Below the pieces are notes generated by a model. That model saw only the letters and a program-made list of their open reading frames with translations, had not been told where the DNA came from and ran no database searches. A program made the translations under genes and the position numbers. Below are positions 17,018-25,617 of a DNA stretch of 64,000 bases, one piece after another. The first letter of the stretch is position 1. Each line of letters begins with the position of its first letter. This DNA is from an uncultured Eubacteriales bacterium (lineage in GTDB: Bacteria > Bacillota > Clostridia > Christensenellales > Aristaeellaceae): NCBI GenBank assembly GCA_902790015.1, contig CADAQF010000009.1, forward strand, positions 1-64,000. The letters run 5' to 3'.

Positions 17018-17339
17018 GGAATCATCCTCCTTCGTTCCTTAGCTGGTGAGAAGATGATAACATAAATAGTTTTCTATTGTGTTACGTTCATATTGAAATT
17101 GCGGGAAGTTTATGCAACATATGTAAACACAACTTTGGGCGTTTCTTTAACAGATTTCCTTCGTTTTCTTCATTCCTTCCCAGGGCCTGCGGTCACTTCC
17201 AAAACCGTTCATTTCACAAGATAATAAGCCGCTTTCAAGAATGCAGAGACCCTGAAGCCGGGTCAAAATGCGATGTTTTGTCCAGGGCGGTCCGTAACAA
17301 TTCCGACAAGAAAACCGACAAAGTCCGCTGAGCCCTGCT
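17018..17339. other. Intergenic region between the aro operon and the wall protein
   Basis: AT-richer stretch of 322 bp. It must hold the promoter of the wall-protein gene (minus strand) and the end of the aro operon. TTCATATTGAA near 17090 is also found near 15440 in the rnf promoter region. I see no convincing terminator or further gene. Confidence 0.4.
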
Positions 17340-18020
17340 TCATTCTCTTCCTTCTGGCGCGTAGCGCGGCCGGGGCCCCTGCGCCGTTCTCACGGGCTGC
17401 AGCCACCGGGTGAGCGGCACCGCCCTGAGGTCCCTTTCGGCCCCTTCCCGGCGGCAGATCACCAGCGGTACGCCGGTGACGGTGTGCACGGCCACGCCCA
17501 GAACTTCCTCCGTTTCCCCCTGAACGCCGCGGTACAGCCCCCGGGGCACCCGCATTTCGGCGCTCAGGCGGGTCAGCATGTCCCGGTTTTCCGCGTAGAA
17601 GGCGTCCCGGCAGAGCCCCGCGGACAGAGAAGGATCGCCCAGTATCTCCTCCGGAAAGACCCAAGCCATTCCCTCGGCCGCCTCCCCGCCCTGCATAAGC
17701 AGCGCCAGGTAAAAGTCCTGGATCAGGCCGTCCTGCCTGTCCACCCGGTGGGACACCAGGCGTAAGGCGGCGATATCCACCGGGCCGTTCTGGCAGGCCC
17801 TGGCCGCGTCCAGCGCGGCGGCGAGACTGCTTTTTCCGGCCGGCGCGAAGCCCTGCTCAAAGGAAAGGCCTCCGGCGGCTTTCTTCCATAATAATGCCCC
17901 GTCCCCGCGCACGGGCGCCAGCACATAGCGCAGGCAGAATTCTCCGGGCTTCAGGGCCCCGGCATCCTCCACGGTCCGTCCGGTCCGCTTTTCCAGGGCG
18001 TTGTACACGTCAATCCGCAT
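17340..18020 (-). CDS. Unknown protein closing the aromatic amino acid operon
   Basis: 226 residues from the ATG at 18020, which has GGAAGG upstream and overlaps the aroQ end by 11 bp; a longer reading to 18071 has no site. I do not recognise a family. The middle (LVSHRVDRQDGLIQDFYLALL, then WVFPEEIL) has the rhythm of a Nudix fold, but no GX5EX7REUXEEXGU box is present, so any such relation would be a decayed, non-catalytic one. There is no signal peptide or membrane segment. Translational coupling to aroQ suggests a role with the shikimate enzymes. Confidence 0.65.
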   Translation of the reverse strand: MRIDVYNALEKRTGRTVEDAGALKPGEFCLRYVLAPVRGDGALLWKKAAGGLSFEQGFAPAGKSSLAAALDAARACQNGPVDIAALRLVSHRVDRQDGLIQDFYLALLMQGGEAAEGMAWVFPEEILGDPSLSAGLCRDAFYAENRDMLTRLSAEMRVPRGLYRGVQGETEEVLGVAVHTVTGVPLVICRREGAERDLRAVPLTRWLQPVRTAQGPRPRYAPEGRE

Positions 18021-18462
18021 GCTGATCCTTCCTTTTGACGGTCGCGCAGAGCCATTCCAGGCCTTCCACATACCCCTGGAAGCCTTTCCCGTAGATCACC
18101 TTCTGGGCGTACAGGGACACGTAGGAAAACTGCCTGAACTTTTCCCTCTGGGAAATATCGGACAGGTGTACCTCGACCGTGGGAAGCTGCACGGCCTTGA
18201 GCGCGTCCAGGATGGCGACGCTGGTATGGGTGTAGGCGGCGGGGTTGATGAGGATCCCGTCCGCTGTATGAAGCGCCTGCTGGATCTTGTCCACCAGCGC
18301 TCCTTCGTGGTTGGACTGAAACAGCTCCACCTCGGCTCCCAGCTCCCCTGCGGTTTTTCTGATCAGCTGTTCCAGCGCTTCGAAGCTTTTCTCCCCGTAG
18401 ATGGACGGCTCGCGCACGCCCAGCAGGTTAAGATTCGGGCCGTTCAAAACCAAAATGCGCAT
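18010..18462 (-). CDS. aroQ: 3-Dehydroquinate dehydratase, type II
   Basis: 150 residues from the ATG at 18462, behind GGAGG; the longer frame to 18573 is only read-through of the aroE-aroK gene. Family motifs are LVLNGPNLNLLGVREPSIYG with the catalytic Tyr, FQSNHEG, INPAAYTHTS and VEVHLSDISQREKFR with the catalytic His. It removes water from 3-dehydroquinate to give 3-dehydroshikimate, step three of the shikimate pathway. It overlaps the upstream fusion gene by 35 bp. Confidence 0.95.
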   Translation of the reverse strand: MRILVLNGPNLNLLGVREPSIYGEKSFEALEQLIRKTAGELGAEVELFQSNHEGALVDKIQQALHTADGILINPAAYTHTSVAILDALKAVQLPTVEVHLSDISQREKFRQFSYVSLYAQKVIYGKGFQGYVEGLEWLCATVKRKDQHAD

Positions 18463-19687
18463 TGAAATCCTCCAGCATGGCTTTCGCCAGATGTTCCACA
18501 GAGCCGCTGTTCTCAAACACCGCGTCCGCCGCGGCCTGATAGAAGGGCATCCGCGTCCGGCGCATCTTCTCAAGCACCCGGGTGGACTGGGACAGCGGCC
18601 TTCCCACCCGTTCGAGTCTTTCCACCGGCCGGTCGATCAGGCAGATATACCCGTTCATCCTGAGCACGTCCCGGTTCTCCTCCCGAAGCACCGCCCCACC
18701 GCCGGTGGCGATCACCTTGCCGCCCTCGGCGCAGCATTCCCGGATCACTTCCGTTTCCCTGTCCCTGAAGCCGGCCTCTCCTTCCTTTTCGAATATCTCC
18801 GGGATCTCCATCCTAGCCTTCTGCACCAGGATCATGTCCGTATCCTCAAAGGGCCGGTCCAGCGCCCGGGCGAGAAGCCGTCCCATGGTGGTCTTGCCGC
18901 TGCCGGGCATGCCGATCAGCACCAGGTTGACCCGCTCGCGGTACAGCGCCAGATAGGCCTTTTCGGCCTCCTCGACGGGAACCGCGCGGTCCATGAACAG
19001 TTCCTCCGCGCCCACGGCCTGTTCTGCCAGCATACGAAGCCCGTTGGCGTATTTAAGGCCCAGTTTCTCCGCCTCCAAAGTCAGCCTGGTCCTGAGCGGG
19101 TTATACACCACGTCCAGCACGCCCTCCAGGCGGGGAAACTGTGTGAGGTCGATCAGGGGCTCTTCCAGCTGATGGGGAAACATCCCGTTGGGGCTGGTAT
19201 TGATGATGATCTGCGCGTCCTTTTCCAGCCGGCCCACGTTGTCGTAGCGGACCGGGCCCTGCCGGGACACGCGGACGATCCTGTCCGCCCCGCCCGCCTG
19301 GGCCGCGTACCACGCTGTCTGGCTGGTGGCGCCGCTTCCCAGGATCAGCACATGCCGCTTATCCAGGCTGATCCCCGCCCGGTCGGCCATGGCCATGAGC
19401 CCCGCGATATCCGTATTGTCTCCCAGAAGGGTCCCGTCCGGCCTGCGCAGGATGGTGTTCACGGCGCCTGTGGCCCGCGCCCGCTCCGTGAGCTCTTCGC
19501 AAAAGGGCATCACCGTCTGTTTATAGGGGATGGTCACATTGAGGCCGTCAAATTCCCTCCTTTGCAAAAACGTCTTAAGCTCCTGCGCGTCCAGATCCAT
19601 CAGCTGATAATCCGGGTTGCCCAGCAGGGCGTGCAGCCGGGGCGAAAAGCTGTGCGCCAGCGGATGCCCCAGCAGATAATAGCCCAT
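18428..19687 (-). CDS. aroE-aroK: Fused shikimate dehydrogenase-shikimate kinase
   Basis: 419 residues. Residues 1-245 are AroE: YYLLGHPLAHSFSP, NVTIPYK with the catalytic Lys (about 56), GDNTD (about 90-94), the NADP loop LGSGATSQT and NTSPNGM. Residues 253-415 are AroK: Walker A GMPGSGKTT (about 259-267), DTDMIL, RDRETEV and ATGGGAV. One polypeptide therefore reduces 3-dehydroshikimate and phosphorylates shikimate. The ATG at 19687 has AGGAGG at good spacing; a GTG at 19693 overlaps the pheA stop but is too close to that site. Confidence 0.94.
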   Translation of the reverse strand: MGYYLLGHPLAHSFSPRLHALLGNPDYQLMDLDAQELKTFLQRREFDGLNVTIPYKQTVMPFCEELTERARATGAVNTILRRPDGTLLGDNTDIAGLMAMADRAGISLDKRHVLILGSGATSQTAWYAAQAGGADRIVRVSRQGPVRYDNVGRLEKDAQIIINTSPNGMFPHQLEEPLIDLTQFPRLEGVLDVVYNPLRTRLTLEAEKLGLKYANGLRMLAEQAVGAEELFMDRAVPVEEAEKAYLALYRERVNLVLIGMPGSGKTTMGRLLARALDRPFEDTDMILVQKARMEIPEIFEKEGEAGFRDRETEVIRECCAEGGKVIATGGGAVLREENRDVLRMNGYICLIDRPVERLERVGRPLSQSTRVLEKMRRTRMPFYQAAADAVFENSGSVEHLAKAMLEDFNAHFGFERPES

Positions 19688-19689
19688 TT

Positions 19690-20814
19690 TCACACCTCCT
19701 GATAAGCGCCCAGAAACACGAACAGCGGCAGCTCGTCGTTCAGATCCGCCAGCAGACGCCGCACGGACGGCTCCGTCACATCCGCCTCCAGATCCGCGTA
19801 AAAGACATAATGGAAGTTCGATCCCTCGTCCGGCCGGGATTCAAGCTTGGTCAGACTGAGGCCGGCGGCCGCAAAGCGGGCCAGGGCCCGGCTGAGGCTC
19901 CCCGCCTTGTCCGGGAGGCTGAACAGAAGGCTCAGCCGGTTGGCTCCCGCGTACAGATGGGGCGTCTTTTCAATGACGATAAAACGGGTGTAGTTGTTGT
20001 CGGTATTCTGGATATGGCTTTTAAGGATACTGAGCCCGTACTGCGAAGCGCAGGCCTCCGACGAGATCGCGGCCAGCCCGTCCTCCCCGGATAAAGCCAC
20101 CTCTCTGGCCGCCATGGCCGTATTGGCGCACACGCGCACCTGCACGTCTTTGAGCTCCCTCAAGAACCGGCTGCACTGGCCGATGGCCTGCTCGTGGGAC
20201 AGGATCACCCGCACCCCGGACAGATCCGTTCCCTTTTTGGCCAGCAGGTGATGCCGGATATGCAGCTTCACCGCCCGGACGATGGAAAACCGGTGGGTGC
20301 GCATCAGGTCGTACACCTTGGTCACCGACCCGTGGGCGCTGTTTTCAATGGGCAGTACGCCGAAGCGGACGTCCCCTTTTTCCACGGCCTCGAACACGTC
20401 GTCAAAGGTGTTCACATAGCGGATGTCCGCGAAACGGAAAACCCGGTCCGCCGCCGCCTGGGAATAGGCGCCCTCGACTCCCTGGCAGGCCACCTTTGCC
20501 GCGTGGGGGAAGCCCTGCGTTTCCGCCGGCGGCAGAGGAAAATCGCGCTCTGAGCGGATCAGCTGCACCTGATAGGCGCGGGAAAGCTCCAGTATCTCCC
20601 CGTAAAAAAGCCGGGCGTATTCCTCCAGCTCCGCACCCGCGCGCTCGCTGACCCCGGCCAGTATCTGCCGCTCGCGGGCGGCGTCCGTCACCGGGCGGCC
20701 CTCTTCGCGCTTTAAGGCGGCCACTTCTTTGGACAGGGCCATCCGCTCCAGAAAAAGCGGCAGCAGCTGCCCGTCCACCTGATTGATCCGCGCTCTTATC
20801 TCCGAAAGCTCCAT
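19690..20814 (-). CDS. pheA: Bifunctional chorismate mutase-prephenate dehydratase (P-protein)
   Basis: 374 residues from the ATG at 20814 (AAGGAGA upstream). An AroQ-type chorismate mutase helix set (about 1-85, LSEIRARINQVDGQLL, ALSKEVAALKR) precedes the prephenate dehydratase domain (GVEGAYSQ, PIENSAHGSV, NNYTRFIVI) and a C-terminal ACT domain with the ESRP phenylalanine-sensing motif. It converts chorismate to phenylpyruvate and is likely inhibited by phenylalanine. It sits 17 bp after aroC. The much longer open frame upstream of 20814 is a shadow of aroC. Confidence 0.94.
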   Translation of the reverse strand: MELSEIRARINQVDGQLLPLFLERMALSKEVAALKREEGRPVTDAARERQILAGVSERAGAELEEYARLFYGEILELSRAYQVQLIRSERDFPLPPAETQGFPHAAKVACQGVEGAYSQAAADRVFRFADIRYVNTFDDVFEAVEKGDVRFGVLPIENSAHGSVTKVYDLMRTHRFSIVRAVKLHIRHHLLAKKGTDLSGVRVILSHEQAIGQCSRFLRELKDVQVRVCANTAMAAREVALSGEDGLAAISSEACASQYGLSILKSHIQNTDNNYTRFIVIEKTPHLYAGANRLSLLFSLPDKAGSLSRALARFAAAGLSLTKLESRPDEGSNFHYVFYADLEADVTEPSVRRLLADLNDELPLFVFLGAYQEV

Positions 20815-20831
20815 AAGGTCTCCTTGTACTT

Positions 20832-21902
20832 TTACAGAATGAAATCTGCCAGCGCTATCGCCGCGGCGGCTTCCACGCAGGGCGCGGCGCGCAGCGCCAC
20901 ACAGGGGTCGTGACGGCCCCTGATCGAAAGCTCCGCATTCTCCCCGCGGGAAAGGCTGACAGAAAGCTGAGGCTGCGCGATGGAAGGGGTCGGCTTGAAA
21001 GCCGCGCGGAAGATCACCGGCGCGCCGGTGGAAAGCCCGCCCAGTATGCCGCCCGCGTGGTTGGACGAAAGGGTCACCCGTCCGTCCTTCATCCGATAGG
21101 CGTCGTTGTTGACGGAGCCCGTAAGGCCCGCCGCGGCAAACCCCTCGCCGAATTCCAGCCCCTTTACCGCCGGCACGGCGAACACCGCCTGCGCCAGACG
21201 GTTTTCCAGGCCGTCGAACATGGGTTCGCCCAGGCCCGCCGGCAGGTGAAGCACCGCGCACTCCACCACGCCGCCGATAGAATCCCCCAGGGCCCGGGCT
21301 TTTTCCGCCTGCAACAGCATTTCCTTCCCGGCCTGTTCCGAAAGGGTCTGGGGATAGTGCTCCGCCAAAAGAGAAAGCTCCTGATCCGATACGTTCATCG
21401 GGTCAAACGGCGTATCCTGCGCCGTACCCGCCCTGAGGACGTGCGCGCCTATCATGATGCCCCTGCGCGCAAACATCTGAGCAAGGATACCGCCGGCCGC
21501 GCATACAGGGGCCGTCAGCCGCGCCGAAAAATGCCCCCCGCCCCGGTAATCCTGAAAGCCGTTCCACTTGACATGGGCCGGATAATCCGCGTGACCCGGC
21601 CGGGGAATATCCTGAAACTGCGCATAATCCCCGGAATGGGCGTCGGCGTTGTCGATCAGAACGCACAAAGGTGCTCCGCAGGTCTTCCCCTCCATCAGGC
21701 CGGAAACGATATGCGGCAGATCCGTCTCCCTGCGCGCTGTAGCGCCCGTTTTGCCCGGCGCGCGCCGCGCCATATAGCGGTACAGGGCTTCTTCGTCTAC
21801 CTCTTCCCCGGCGGGCAGGCCGTCCAGCACGCAGCCTATTTTAAGCCCGTGGGACTGGCCGAAGACCGATATCCTGATCCTCTCCCCGAATACTGACGAC
21901 AT
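20832..21902 (-). CDS. aroC: Chorismate synthase
   Basis: 356 residues. It begins with the family start MSSVFGERIRISVFGQSHG and has RPGHADYPAHVKWNGFQDYRGGGHFSARLT and the later SSNHAGGILGG. It eliminates phosphate from EPSP using reduced FMN. The start is fixed by the conserved N-terminus and by GGGAGGAA upstream, which means its first 62 bp lie inside the end of aroA. The C-terminus is normal for the family. Confidence 0.96.
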   Translation of the reverse strand: MSSVFGERIRISVFGQSHGLKIGCVLDGLPAGEEVDEEALYRYMARRAPGKTGATARRETDLPHIVSGLMEGKTCGAPLCVLIDNADAHSGDYAQFQDIPRPGHADYPAHVKWNGFQDYRGGGHFSARLTAPVCAAGGILAQMFARRGIMIGAHVLRAGTAQDTPFDPMNVSDQELSLLAEHYPQTLSEQAGKEMLLQAEKARALGDSIGGVVECAVLHLPAGLGEPMFDGLENRLAQAVFAVPAVKGLEFGEGFAAAGLTGSVNNDAYRMKDGRVTLSSNHAGGILGGLSTGAPVIFRAAFKPTPSIAQPQLSVSLSRGENAELSIRGRHDPCVALRAAPCVEAAAAIALADFIL

Positions 21903-23151
21903 CGCCGTTTCCTCCCAGTTCGCGGATATCCCGGAAAAACTCCGGGTAGGACTTGCGGACGGCCTCTCCGTCCGTCACTGTGCTTTTCTTAAGGCAGGCG
22001 GAGGCGCCCACCAGCCCGGCCATGACGATCCGGTGATCGGCATAGCCCCGGACGGTTCCGCCCGGGGCGTTTTCCTTTCCCCGGATCACCAGGCAGTTCT
22101 GCGCGATCCGCGCGTCGCCGCCCAGGCCGTTCACCATGGCGCAGGTGCTCTCCAGCCGGTCGCTTTCCTTGAGACGGAGCCTCCCGGCATTCAGAAGCCT
22201 GCTCTCCCCCGCGGCGTGCATCAGCAGGGCCGCCAGTACCGGCACCAGGTCGGGGATGCCCGATACGTCCTCTTCGATCGGCCTGAGCCGTCCGCCCGAG
22301 GAAACCGTGACGCCGTCCCCGTCCGTTTCTGTCATAGCACCCATTCGCCGCAAAAGCTGTAAAATCCTGCTGTCTCCCTGCGCGGTTTTTTCCCGGAGAC
22401 CGCTCACCCGCACCGGCCCGCCCAGCGCGCCCAGCGCGAGGGGGAAGGCCGCGCCGGACCAGTCGCCCTCTGTTTCCGCCCGGCCGGGGCTTTTGTAGCG
22501 CTGGCCGCCGGGAATGAGGATCTGCCCTTCCAGCCGCTCCGTCTCAACCGAAAACAGCCGCATCGCCTGCGCCGTCATGTCGATATAGGCGGAGGACTCA
22601 AGCGTGCCTTCTATGAAGAGCCGGGTTTCTCCGATCAGGGGGGCGGCCAGCATGAGCCCCGAAAAATACTGGGAGCTCACGTTGCCCGGCAGGGAAAACT
22701 CCCCGCCGCGCAGGCCGTCCGAAACCGTCAGCGGCAGTTGGTCGCCGCTCACAAAAGCGCCGTGGGCCCGTATCTGGCCGCTCAGTTCCCCGATGGGCCG
22801 CTGCGGAAGCCTGCCACGCCCGGTCAAACGGGCCCCGCCCAGCGCCGACGAAACCGCCATCAGGAACCGTAGCGTGGAGCCGCTTTCCCCGCAGTCCAGC
22901 ACGGGCAGGCTTTCCCGCCTGCCCGGTTTTACAGGCCGGACGGTGACCTCGTTCCCGCTTTTTTCAAATGAGGCGCCCAGCGCCTCCAGGCAGCGGACAG
23001 TTGCCTCGATATCGGCGTTGGTGTCCTTCATACGCACAATGGTTTCCCGGTCCGAAAGCGCCGCGCAGATCAGCAGCCGGTGCGCGGCGGACTTGGAGGG
23101 CGGCGCTTCAATGCCGCCCCGCGCCCTGAACGGCCTCACCTCTATGTTCAT
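21841..23151 (-). CDS. aroA: EPSP synthase (3-phosphoshikimate 1-carboxyvinyltransferase)
   Basis: 436 residues. It has PPSKSAAHR near residue 17, GNVSSQYFSGLMLA, and the C-terminal RLKESDRL and DHRIVMA motifs. It joins PEP to shikimate-3-phosphate. The start ATG overlaps the aroB stop by 4 bp. After the usual end (SYPEFFRDIRELGG) the frame continues for about 23 residues that overlap aroC, so this tail may be a by-product of the gene overlap. It looks fully functional. Confidence 0.96.
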   Translation of the reverse strand: MNIEVRPFRARGGIEAPPSKSAAHRLLICAALSDRETIVRMKDTNADIEATVRCLEALGASFEKSGNEVTVRPVKPGRRESLPVLDCGESGSTLRFLMAVSSALGGARLTGRGRLPQRPIGELSGQIRAHGAFVSGDQLPLTVSDGLRGGEFSLPGNVSSQYFSGLMLAAPLIGETRLFIEGTLESSAYIDMTAQAMRLFSVETERLEGQILIPGGQRYKSPGRAETEGDWSGAAFPLALGALGGPVRVSGLREKTAQGDSRILQLLRRMGAMTETDGDGVTVSSGGRLRPIEEDVSGIPDLVPVLAALLMHAAGESRLLNAGRLRLKESDRLESTCAMVNGLGGDARIAQNCLVIRGKENAPGGTVRGYADHRIVMAGLVGASACLKKSTVTDGEAVRKSYPEFFRDIRELGGNGDVVSIRGEDQDIGLRPVPRA

Positions 23152-24203
23152 AGGATCAGCCCCTTTTCGAGATATTCGGGCAGCAGGTTCACCGGCACCT
23201 GTTCAAGCCGCGCCGCGCCCAGACCCAGCGGTACGACGACGCCCAGGGTGTCGCTGCGGCGCTTTTTGTCCCTCAGGGCGATTTCAAGGACCTGCCCGGG
23301 TGTAAATTCCGTCCGCGTCGGCAGACCGTTTTTTTCGGCCGCCTCCAGCAGTATTTCTTCGTTAAGCTCCGTCCATCCCATGCGCCGGGCGGCCCGCGTT
23401 TCCGCGATCATGCCGATGGCCACCGCCTGCCCGTGGGAAAGGCTGAAATGGCTCAGCGCCTCTACGGCATGGCCGATGGTATGGCCGAAATTGAGAAGCT
23501 GACGCTTTCCCCTGTCCTTCTCGTCGCCCACGACGAAGGAGCGCTTGATGGCCACGTTCCGCTCCACCAGCTCCGCCGCGTCCTCCCGCCAGCGGCCTTC
23601 CTTCAGCCGCCCGAACAGGTCCCCGTCGGCGATCACGCCGTGCTTGAGCATTTCCGCCGCGCCGTCCTGCCAGCGCTGGTCGGGCAGGGTACGGAAGGTA
23701 TCCGGGTCGCACAATACCAGGATGGGCTGGTGAAAGGCGCCCACCATGTTTTTGCCCTCCGGCAGGTCTATGGCCGTTTTGCCGCCGACGGAGGCGTCCA
23801 CCGCGCACAGCAGGGTGGTCGGCACCTGCACAAAGGGGATGCCGCGCTGATAGGTAGCCGCAGCAAAGCCGGTCATATCTCCCGTGACGCCTCCGCCCAG
23901 GGCCACCAGCAGATCCTCCCGCGTCAGTCCCAGCTGCACGAGCCTTCTTTGAATGGCGATGTAGGTGTCGACGGTCTTGTGCTCCTCCCCCGCGGGGAAC
24001 ACGAAACCCTCGGCCTCAAAGCCGGCCTGCCGCAGGGAATCAAGCGCCCTGTCCAGATACAGCGGGGCCACGTTGCTTTCCGTAATGACCACGGCCCGGC
24101 AGGGCCTGTGCACTCTTTCGGTTTCCTCCCCCAGTAAAGAGAGCAGTCCTTCCCCGATCCGCACCTGATAGGGCGCGCCGGTCGGTATTTGAACGATCCT
24201 CAC
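23148..24203 (-). CDS. aroB: 3-Dehydroquinate synthase
   Basis: 351 residues. Motifs are GGGVTGDMTGFAAATYQRG, VPTTLLCAVDASVGGKTAIDL, the Zn/NAD-site KHGVIAD and LLNFGHTIGHAVE. It cyclises DAHP to 3-dehydroquinate with NAD+ and a divalent metal. It starts at a GTG overlapping the tyrA stop (GTGA), with GGGAGG 7 bp upstream. No DAHP synthase gene is present in the window, so the first step of the pathway must be encoded elsewhere. Confidence 0.96.
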   Translation of the reverse strand: MRIVQIPTGAPYQVRIGEGLLSLLGEETERVHRPCRAVVITESNVAPLYLDRALDSLRQAGFEAEGFVFPAGEEHKTVDTYIAIQRRLVQLGLTREDLLVALGGGVTGDMTGFAAATYQRGIPFVQVPTTLLCAVDASVGGKTAIDLPEGKNMVGAFHQPILVLCDPDTFRTLPDQRWQDGAAEMLKHGVIADGDLFGRLKEGRWREDAAELVERNVAIKRSFVVGDEKDRGKRQLLNFGHTIGHAVEALSHFSLSHGQAVAIGMIAETRAARRMGWTELNEEILLEAAEKNGLPTRTEFTPGQVLEIALRDKKRRSDTLGVVVPLGLGAARLEQVPVNLLPEYLEKGLIL

Positions 24204-25042
24204 CGTCTGTCCTCCCTGTCCATCTTCTCCTTGGTTTCCCGGCCTTCCCTAAGCAGGGCGCGGAGTCTTTCGGCATCCCCGTCCCTGAGCGCGTCCCGAT
24301 ACGGGATCAGCCGGGAGATGATGCCTTCCACCTCGCTGAGCAGGTTCTCCCGGTTGTCCATAAAAAGCTCGGTCCACATCGTTTCATTCAGATAGCTGAC
24401 CCTGGTCATATCCCGGAAGCTGCCCGCCGAATAACCCCGGTGGCTCAGGGACAGCGGCGCCTTCACATACGCGCTGGACACCACGTGCGCCAGCTGGCTG
24501 GTCAGGGCGATCATTTCGTCGTGATGCTCGGGGGTCGTCAGCTCATACCGCCCGAAGCCCGCCGCGCTCAGCACCTTTTTGAGCAGGCTCATCTGCGAAA
24601 GCGTGATGTCTTCCCTGGGGCAGAGGATCATCGAAGCCTGGCGGAACATCGTATCCTTCGAATAGTCCAGCCCTATTTTGGCGGCCCCGTCCATCGGATG
24701 GCCTCCCACGAAGACGAAGCCGTACCTGTCCGCGATCTCCCAGGCGGGAGCGCAGACGACCCGCTTTACACCGCAGGTATCCATCACCACGGCGCCCTTT
24801 CCGATGCATTCGCCGTTTTGCTCAAGCCAGTCCAGCGTGCCCTGAGGATAGACGCACAGAAGGATCACCCCGCACGAGCCTATGTCCTTTCTAAAAAGCT
24901 CCCCGTCGATCACGCCCTGGGCGATGGCCTTGCGCAGCGTTTCCGGGTTGATGTCCTGGCCCAGCACCGTATATCCGGCCGCCTTCAGTATTTTTGCCAT
25001 GGACCCGCCGATCAGGCCCAGCCCGATGATACCGACCGTCAT
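24200..25042 (-). CDS. tyrA: Prephenate dehydrogenase
   Basis: 280 residues. The Rossmann motif GIIGLGLIGGSMAK opens the protein; GGHPMDGA contains the conserved His-Pro of the active site, and LTSQLAHVVSSAYV is a typical C-terminal helix. It oxidises prephenate to 4-hydroxyphenylpyruvate for tyrosine. No ACT domain is present, so feedback by tyrosine, if any, is direct. It is the first gene of the aro operon, with AGGAGG before the ATG. I could not define its promoter, which must lie in or next to repeat array B. Confidence 0.93.
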   Translation of the reverse strand: MTVGIIGLGLIGGSMAKILKAAGYTVLGQDINPETLRKAIAQGVIDGELFRKDIGSCGVILLCVYPQGTLDWLEQNGECIGKGAVVMDTCGVKRVVCAPAWEIADRYGFVFVGGHPMDGAAKIGLDYSKDTMFRQASMILCPREDITLSQMSLLKKVLSAAGFGRYELTTPEHHDEMIALTSQLAHVVSSAYVKAPLSLSHRGYSAGSFRDMTRVSYLNETMWTELFMDNRENLLSEVEGIISRLIPYRDALRDGDAERLRALLREGRETKEKMDREDRR

Positions 25043-25082
25043 GCGAATATCCTCCTGATCAATTCAGTTTTTAAAAAACGGA

Positions 25083-25557
25083 GTAACTGTTCAGTCTTGC
25101 AGTTAAAGTGACGAACGAAGCAATCTTTTGTGACGCGGGATCCCTACGTCCGGCGATTCATTCGCCGGATGGGGTGAGGAGGGCCCGGAAAACGATCCGG
25201 TGGATCGTTTTCACCGACGAACGGGCCGGCAGGCCCTGGCATGAGGAGCGGAACAAAAGATATGCGGAGGGGATCATCAAGGGGGAACTCCCAAGATTTA
25301 AATCCGCAGCGGCGGCATGTACGTCGCGGGGTGAGGCACGTCTCGGAGAACAGGCCAGTGGCCTGTTCTCAGTGCCGAACGGGCCGGTAGGCCCTGGGTT
25401 ACCTGGGTGAGCACTCGCATATTTTCAGCGAGAACGAGCCGGCAGGCCCTGGGCCTTTGGCTCCCGAAGGGACGACAGGCAAATCTGCAGGGGGGTTCCG
25501 CAGGGGGGACGCAAGTCCCCCTTGCGGTAACTGTTCAGACGTAGTCTGAACAGTTAC
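25083..25557 (-). repeat. Array B: palindromic units between livF and tyrA
   Basis: Same family as array A, in minus orientation. Two full units lie at 25328-25396 (stem arm GAGAACAGGCC, loop ACT) and 25171-25239 (GAAAACGATCC, loop ACC); the latter differs from a unit of array A at one of 69 positions. A third, stemless unit is at 25405-25453. The array opens with a 14-bp perfect stem, GTAACTGTTCAGAC-GTA (25527-25557), then GGGGGAC-GCAA-GTCCCCC (25504-25521). It ends with TCCGGCGA-TTCAT-TCGCCGGA (25149-25169) and a TAGGGATCCC end block shared with A. GTAACTGTTCAG recurs at 25083-25094. Confidence 0.8.
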
Positions 25558-25561
25558 AAAA

Positions 25562-25587
25562 CGGACAGGCGGAACTCCGTCTGTCCG
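25562..25587 (-). terminator. Terminator of the first liv operon
   Basis: CGGACAGACGGA and TCCGCCTGTCCG form a hairpin followed by TTTTGT on the minus strand, 31 bp after the livF stop. Confidence 0.8.
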
Positions 25588-25617
25588 GCAGCATTGCGCA
25601 GCGGTATTCGGCGCGGA

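Noticed and set aside
17175..17200. Possible remnant of a palindromic unit (CCAGGGCCTGCGGTC)
   Set aside because: Only about 11 bases match the unit start and no stem or tail follows.
19690..21261. 523-residue form of the P-protein
   Set aside because: The first 149 residues are Arg/Gly-rich shadow of aroC; the ATG at 20814 has a ribosome site and the normal chorismate mutase start.
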